64,000 nt of DNA, taken from contig NW_023503456.1 of assembly GCF_014529535.1 (NCBI RefSeq), positions 558,001 through 622,000 of the forward strand, in the 5' to 3' direction. Below, in pieces: positions 58,101 through 64,000 of the stretch; the first letter of the stretch is position 1; each line of letters begins with the position of its first letter. The DNA is from Bradysia coprophila. Taxonomy: Eukaryota > Arthropoda > Insecta > Diptera > Sciaridae. The notes below the pieces were generated by a model that was not told the origin of the DNA, did no database searches, and was given only the letters and a program-made list of their open reading frames with translations. The position numbers and the translations under genes were made by a program.

Positions 58101-58758
58101 TGGCTAAGCTGATCGATCCGTGGGTCGTTTCATTCTCTGCAGCATCGTCGTACGTATTCTGAACTATATTTTGAAATGCGCCAGCGATTAACGATTTTTC
58201 TATATCCCCAGTGCCGTCACACTACCCACCACATTGAACTGCATGAGTAACAAAATGGGAAAAGACAGCCGCATCTGCAACTTTGTCCTGACACTCGGAG
58301 TCAGCCTAAACACCAACGGTGCCGCTATGTTTCTGGCGATATCAACGCTGTTCATTGCGCAATTAGAAGGAGCAACGTTAACATACGGTTCATTGTTCAC
58401 AATCCTGCTGATGGTAACCATTGCATCAATGTCAATACCATCGGTACCAAGTTCGTCGCTGGTTATGCTTCTGGTCATTCTGACAACGATTAATGTCGAT
58501 GCTCGGAACATTTCCTTGCTATTTGCTGTTGATTGGATGTTGTACGTGACGGAGTGTTGACTATTGAGTATGGGTGACTATTCCTAAATGAGATTTTTAT
58601 GCCGCAGGGATCGGTGTCGAACGACTAGCAATGTTATCGGAGATTGCTTCGCCGCAGCAGTTTTAGAGAAAATTTCGAAGAAAGATCTTGCCGAAATGGA
58701 TAAAGAGTCAGCGCTGGAAGGGAAACCTGAAGTCGAATCGTTGCTTCAACCTGTGTAG
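52168..58758 (+). CDS. Excitatory amino-acid transporter-like protein (SLC1 family)
   Basis: Five exons (52168-52312, 57261-57597, 57655-58149, 58212-58541, 58608-58758) give 485 residues. The first exon supplies the cytosolic N-terminus and TM1 (NLLLITTLAGVAIGTF); only joining GGT across the 4.9-kb first intron yields the family sequence FLLRPYHLSADTIMLIAYPGE. Later come LDLGRNLFPDN, GTNTMGIVLF, a re-entrant Ser-rich loop (FSAASSAVTLP, ~318-331), TM7, hairpin 2 and DRCRTTSNVIGD (437-448) with the usual Arg and Asp. The sodium/substrate motif NMDGT in TM7 is here NTNGA (359-363), so ion coupling or substrate may be altered. In other animals these carriers import glutamate or aspartate with sodium. 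Expected to be a trimeric plasma-membrane protein. Kozak context AAAATGG. Confidence 0.92.
52465..52755. mobile_element. MITE in transporter intron 1
   Basis: Long imperfect inverted repeats join CAATGTCACG...ACTATTCCAA...GAGGCTGTTT on the left (52465-52560) with their complements on the right (52660-52755). An inner stem GGCTGGCAGCACTG/CAGTGCTGACAGCC completes a near-palindrome. Superfamily unknown. Confidence 0.65.
53166..54291. mobile_element. F1 copy 2, in transporter intron 1
   Basis: Colinear with 8684-11109 but with about three 145-bp units and without the retrotransposon, so it shows the pre-insertion state (CTCAAGATATCGACGTGACA at 54117). The ends are AGCCCCGTAC (53206) and GTACGGGGCT (54276-54285). 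Confidence 0.75.
54528..54782. mobile_element. 255-bp hAT-like MITE
   Basis: Ends CAGGACCTATTT and the complement of CAGGGCCTATTT, with a duplication CCATAAGA on both sides (54520-54527, 54783-54790). A broken relative occupies about 815-1008. Confidence 0.85.
55338..56027 (-). mobile_element. 5'-truncated GAA-tailed retrotransposon copy
   Basis: An intact minus-strand frame begins at MNLSKTKVMTN and ends in IQQWIETG, followed by the GAA tail (55338-55360). It is almost identical to 10120-10947. A 6-bp duplication TTCGTT flanks it (55332-55337, 56028-56033), and F2 copy A shows the empty site. Confidence 0.9.
56583..56655. repeat. (GACAGACGGACA)n microsatellite
   Basis: Imperfect repeats of GACA and GACGG within F2 copy C. 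Copies A and B have only short versions at the same place, so it expanded after insertion. Confidence 0.88.
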
Positions 58759-58801
58759 CGGACACAAGCAAAAAATTGGTTCTGACGCCATCTGATTTGA
58801 A

Positions 58802-58814
58802 ATTAAAATTTATT
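58802..58814. promoter_or_regulatory. Back-to-back poly(A) signals of two convergent genes
   Basis: ATTAAA (58802-58807, plus) lies 44 bp after the transporter stop. AATAAA on the minus strand (58809-58814) lies about 106 bp after the dynein stop. If both are used, the 3' UTRs overlap or touch. Confidence 0.45.
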
Positions 58815-58919
58815 TTCTTGCATAGAACGGATGTCTTTAACTACAACATCCAAGCGGGTTATTATTAAGAGCAGTGGGCTTTCTGCGATCGCTAAGCGTA
58901 GCCCTGAATTTTCTACAAT

Positions 58920-61900
58920 TTAATTGAGAGCCGTCGATGTAAGAACGGCAACACCTCGTTCATAGAAACTATGCGGATCCTGTCCGGGCGCAACAGCCAA
59001 GTCAACCGTGAACAGTAATTCGGCTCTGGTCGAATTCAAGTACACCGGGAGTGTGAGCTTCGTAGAGCGATGTGTAGCATCGGTTCTGATTGAACAAAAA
59101 AGAAATTGTTAGCCTCCGCTGTCCACACCGACAACAAATAAAATCTCCGGCTTACTTGACCCATTTCAGCAACGTCAACGGAAGATCCATCATAATCGTT
59201 GACGTTAGCAGCAATTGATTGTTTTTGCATTGAGCTCCCTGCAGTTTGAGACCAGTCACACCGAAGCTGCTGTCTTTGTGATTGCCATCGCCACCCTGTT
59301 CGGTAATCGTCACCTCCAGTGTCAATTCCTCCAACGACCAACTGTTTGCCTGTGCAACACACTGTCGCGTAGCCGTAATATACGCTTCCGGATTCAAAAG
59401 TCCACCGAGCCATACGGGGAAGCCCTGTAAATTCAGAAAAGAATTGATTACTGGCCTTCAAAGGTCAAAAGTCATCGTAAGACATTACCTGTAGCTCCTT
59501 AGCACCAGCCTGCGATACCAATTTGGACACTTTCTGCAATTGTTGAATTCGGTTACTAAAGTCGGTGATCCATTGAATGACCGTACATCCAGCCGGCACT
59601 GTATAGCGACGCCAACCTTTCGGAATGATGCCACGTACTAATTCGCTCAACATTGAGCGATGATGGTTTGTCTGCTTCTTTTCTCCCTGACAAATCCACA
59701 CAACATCTTGCAGATCGCTGATAACTTCTAACAAGAGTTTTGCACCACTGGCAACTTCTCTTTCAAAGTAGCGATAAAGCGGGTCTTTGATATTTTCGAC
59801 GGTGCGTTTGAGCGTTTGCAACGATTTCGGTAGCAATTCCAACCATGCGGTGGCACTGTTATGTAACGTTTTCATCCAGGATGGACGACCATCTTCTTGT
59901 CGCGGTTTGGTCGTTTCCAATCCCTCTTCAGCACTGTACGCCAACTCATCATCGTCTTCCAACTGTTGCATTTTTAGTAATTTGCTAACCAAATCCGTAC
60001 CGTGCGTTGTCAGCAACACTTTCTCAGCATTGTTCGGTAGACCCAGCCACGATGGTGTCTGACGATCGGCCAATCCTTCAATCCATTTCAAGAAATGATC
60101 ACGACGCGTTCCATCCGGCATTGTAATATGACGCTGGCCATTCGGTCCACCCGCAACACCATCCACATTCGCAACCAACGCGAAATCGGCTTCAAAGCTA
60201 CGGGCCGTGAATAGTTTGCCCAAAAATGATGCCAGAAGTCTTTGATCGAAGTCGTTGTCGATTTTACCGCCGTAGATACTCTGAGACAGCAATGTGACGA
60301 TAGCGTCCCATGGAACTTTCTCTGGCGGAAGATTCGTTCGTCCCATTGCGGTCGTATCAATCCAAGTGTCCAATGTGTCGCAAGCGACACGTAGATCCGA
60401 TTCATTGAATTCATACTTCTTGGCCCAACCGAGTGGAACATAACGTAGCCGCTCTTGAACGATTGCATGGAACCAAGCCAATAGGAAATAGAGTCGCGCC
60501 CGTTCACTCGGCTGTTTCATCATCCGATTAACCGGAATGAATTTGAAGGTTCGCAACAAGTTGGCTCGAATGCCTGGTGGTGGTTCGAAGACAAATATTC
60601 GGCCAGCTCGTAGTAGATTGACGGGGACTCTTGGACTAATTTCCATAGTCAGGAACAGTCGGAATCCGGAATGTGGTTGCAGTGAATGCAATTTCTTTTC
60701 CAGTTGAATCAACCATTGTGGAGCGAGGTGTACGTTCTTCAGTAGCACCCAACGGCCAGTTTTACAAGCAGAATTGATGGCACGATCAGCTTGATTGAAT
60801 CCTTCCGCAGAACCGATAGCAATGCTCGAAATTTGTTTGTTCAATTCAGTAGCCAAATCATCCACTCGACCAGAAGCATCGAAACCGGGCACTGAACACA
60901 GTAACGCCGGTGTGCTTGCTGTCAATTGCTTCTCAACGCATGTGGTGAAATCCAATTCCGTTTCTGCCATTGGCATGAAATCGTCTCCTAATACTGTGGC
61001 TACCAACAATTGTCCGGCTGCAATTACTCGATCCGGACGGAAAGCCTGAATGAGTAGCAATTGATGCGTAGCAGCTGCTGCTGGTGACAACGCCTTTGTC
61101 TCGTCCCACAACTGCGGTACACATTGTTCGGGTGAACCCTGTTGCAACCAGGCGCCAATCTCTGGCATCGACTTCACTTTATCGATCAGTTTGGCGAAGT
61201 TCGGTAATCGGGTTGCCAATCGGTTCACGCTTTCGATCTGTTCCGACGAAAGACCGTCAACATTTCGCTGGTTCGACATCAAACCTTCGCGACTGCGTAG
61301 GAAAAAGTTGAATTCGGCGTCCAGATTGGTGTCCGATGTGCCTTTCAAGTGAATTTTACACAACAGAATGGCGAACGTCAGTCGATCGGCATGGATCATT
61401 CCTCTAGCTACACGATCGTAGCACACGGTAAACAGTTCCTTGGTGATGATACTCAAGCGGCCGGTGTAGTCGGTCTTTCCGTCCAGTTTGGGATTGTTGT
61501 ACAGGACCGTGCTGAATATTTCCAAAAACATCTTCAGCGAGTACTGGTACAGGAAGTGGATCTGATTCAACGAGTCCATGGTGAAGTAGATATTCGAACA
61601 GGCCAATGACAATGGCAAATACTGTTGCGAAACGGTCTCGATTTCAGCAATGACCTTATCTGTCTCTTCCACCTTTTGTCCGATGTCGGCCGCTTCTTTC
61701 TTCAAAGTCTCCAGCGTTGTGATGACCGAATCATCGTCCAGAATTTTGCCCTTCGCATCATTGAGTGCCTGCAACAGACTCTTCTCCAATTGACGTAGCC
61801 GCAAATGGAATTCACCTTGCAGTTTCAACAGATCAGACCGCTTTTCATCGATGTCTGGCCGTTCAGCTTTGAGCACTTGATTCAAACATTGACTCTGCAG

Positions 61901-63065
61901 ACTGCTTCTGGTAACCGTAAAGTTCACGAAAGTCACACGTGAACAGATGTCGGGTGGAAATTCAACGGTTGGATCACGCGTTGACAAAAAGATGACGAAC
62001 GACGGCGACAAATCAATGTCCTGGTCGCCCAACGTAATCAAAACTCGACCGCCTGTACGACGTAATTCGCGATTCAACACCGGATTCAAAATTGGATCAT
62101 AGTTCTCAACGTCCTGGACCAGCAACGGATTACCGAATCGCAGAGCGCTTTCCAAATTCTTGCGGAATGAATCGTCCAAGAAACTGGTTTTGGTGATTTT
62201 ACGTCCGGCGAACTCGTTCATGATGAATTCGGTTGCCTGACCGGACGGATCGATAATCAGTGGGTATCGGTTGAATCGTTTCAGCATAATCGCATTTTCC
62301 GTGCACAGGTCGTCCGTGGGCAAAGAATTGGCTTGCCAACGGAGACGTTCATCGGGATTGGACAGATATTCCGTGCGTGCAATGTCAGAACGATATTGAA
62401 TTGCGGCCGCTTGTAAGTGTTGACACCAAGTGGCAAACAAATTGCTTCGGTAGTGTTGATCGAAGTAACCTCCTGCGAAATGTAATTTAAATGGTTAAAA
62501 TGACGCTCCATCGTGTACACCTGTGCTAAAACTTACCATAAGCAATGAACGCCGCCGATAACAGTACGTCTCCAATAATGGTGGACATTTGCGATCGGAA
62601 CGTTTCACTCGTAGTCTCCCACCGTTCCCTTTCAATGTTCAAGCTCTTCAGCAGTGCAATGGATCGATCCACTTTAGCTTGAACATTTTCCAGATCAGCT
62701 TTGATCGCCTGTGCCTGCGATATCAACTGAGCATATTCCTCCTTGTAAGCAGCGATGCTTTGTTCCAACTGGGAAATTAAATCCTTTGTGTCCTGGGCAT
62801 GTTTCATATTCAATGCAGCCTGATCTTCAAGTGATTGCAATTCATCACGGAGCGGTTCGACTCGTTTCAACATGTCAGCGTATTCAATCTGGAATGGGAA
62901 TTGGCATTATTTGTGGTTGCCAGTGTGGAAACAGATTCACAACGAACCTGAGCAATGGCCCACTTGACCATGGGACCACATGCCATACTGGCGCGATTGA
63001 CTTTCTCGAAGTTGTAGTCGGGATTGCTCAGATAACGAGTTTTCATCTTTTCGCGTACATCATCG
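58920..63065 (-). CDS. Dhc64C: Cytoplasmic dynein heavy chain, C-terminal exons (partial)
   Basis: The last five exons on the minus strand are 62948-63065, 62537-62888, 59489-62472, 59156-59424 and 58920-59085, joined in frame to 1295 residues; the 5' part lies beyond the window. The segment begins after the microtubule-binding domain ([20 protein letters not shown]), continues through the descending stalk helix ([17 protein letters not shown]..., [15 protein letters not shown]), AAA5 ([49 protein letters not shown]), AAA6 and the C-terminal domain ([48 protein letters not shown]). Its sequence is that of cytoplasmic dynein 1, the minus-end-directed motor, and not an axonemal one. All splice sites are GT-AG. 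The exon preceding 63065 is not visible up to 64000. Confidence 0.96.
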
Positions 63066-64000
63066 CTACAATTAGAAAGCTTTTAGTTTTTCCATTCGAC
63101 GCAAATTTAGGAGAAAATCTTTTTTTCAAATTGTTGGCCGACAAAATGTTAGTCTAAAAGCAAATGAAGCATGCACTGAAGCCGATAGGGAATTTTATTT
63201 TTATTTAAAACAAAAATTCTTGCAAAATGACTCGACAATTTGAATGTTTATCGATCAACAGAAACGTTTACTACTCTTTGAACGCTTGATTGTCTTTGAA
63301 TTTGTTCCACACAGTAGACACTACTGGACTCAAGCATGTCTGAACTTTCAATGACAGGACTTGAAAGCATTGTAAGCACCACATTCATATGACATTTTAT
63401 GTTTTGTCCATTGAACAATGTCTACATTTCGGCGGAAAAGTATTCTTTTTTTTGATGATTTCTCTGAACCAAAATCTTTTGTTGAAAATACTTTTTTTTT
63501 AAAGCAAGTAAAAATGTGTTACTTTTGAAGGAAAACTTGGTTTATCGGTCATAACTTCACCTACTTGGAGAAACCTATGCAGATTACATAAATTTACACA
63601 AACTGCAAAGACTTTCCCAAGTAGGATGAGTCCTACAAACCACAAACCAATTTTTCCTTTAAAAGTAACACATTTTTGCGTGCTTTGACGGTTTTACTTT
63701 TTCAAAACAAGATTTTGGTTCAGAGAAATCATCAAAAAACGAATATTTTTCAGCCAAAATGTAGGCCACAAATGTGCAAAGGGTACATTGCTCTTTAAAA
63801 AAATTCGACTTTCGAATTAATTACAATTTCGTCTCGGCTTACAGGTCGTGTTTTTCTGGTTTGGCTTGAATTCTTTACATTGAGATTGTAGGGAAAAGAG
63901 AAACACAAATTGAAAGGAAATTAAAACCAAGGGAATGGATAGTCATTTTATGAGAAACTGATTCTTTACGGGCAATGGAGGCGTAAGAGCCGTGAGAGTC
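63066..64000. other. Dynein intron with inverted-repeat element
   Basis: About 63415-63500 and 63690-63766 are complementary (GATGATTTCTCTGAACCAAA in the arm), and an inner pair joins TGTGTTACTTTT... near 63516 with AAAAGTAACACA near 63663: a ~350-bp MITE-like foldback. The rest shows no exon for dynein or other gene. Confidence 0.55.

Noticed and set aside
60088-60507. Further frames on both strands between 59036 and 63157
   Set aside because: They overlap the dynein exons in other frames and show no independent motifs.
1-64000. tRNA genes
   Set aside because: I looked for B-box-like GGTTCGAATCC sequences on both strands and found none with a plausible cloverleaf; a tRNAscan run would settle it.

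Overview
The window reads as nuclear DNA of an insect, most likely a dipteran; a nematoceran such as a fungus gnat is my guess and is not proven. It is AT-rich, its genes have short GT-AG introns, its 5S rRNA is of dipteran type, and roughly half of it is transposon-derived. Nothing is organised as an operon and no prokaryotic replicon is visible.

Seven cellular protein genes can be supported. From left to right they are: an interferon-inducible Ifi-6-16/ISG12-type small secretory or membrane protein (3738-4201, -); inositol monophosphatase (7104-7992, -); the HIT zinc-finger protein ZNHIT2 (13388-14755, -); a three-exon, 102-residue coiled-coil protein I do not recognise (28411-29884, -); LZTR1, a Kelch-BTB CUL3 adaptor in 12 exons (32559-35738, +); a single-exon BNR_4-type beta-propeller protein that is a candidate horizontal acquisition (40646-41998, +); and an SLC1 excitatory amino-acid transporter in 5 exons (52168-58758, +). 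An eighth gene, cytoplasmic dynein heavy chain, enters from the right and supplies only its last five exons (58920-63065, -). The transporter and dynein genes converge and share a 161-bp 3' space. Three identical 118-bp 5S rRNA genes lie at 8.3-12.3 kb, two of them head-to-head.

The rest is a nested transposon landscape. There is a decayed piggyBac element (1013-3265); three hAT-like elements with 8-bp target duplications; two small elements with CAACGCACT termini and 7-bp duplications; two TA-flanked mariner-like MITEs; five truncated copies of one GAA-tailed non-LTR retrotransposon; and one longer, 4.3-kb endonuclease-RT retrotransposon with a 13-bp target duplication (46243-50520), itself inserted in another repeat. 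Two repeat families (called F1 and F2 here) end in CCGTACGAAGTAC-type termini. A ~590-bp foldback with ~283-bp arms and several relatives carry a recurring GTGACGC...GATATC module. Intron 1 of the transporter has swollen to 4.9 kb by several nested insertions.

The genes do not form one pathway: metabolism, spliceosome/R2TP assembly, ubiquitin adaptor, amino-acid transport and motor functions sit side by side. The items most worth following are the BNR_4 gene, the interferon-inducible-like gene, the transporter with an altered sodium-binding motif, and the 5S genes forming inverted termini.
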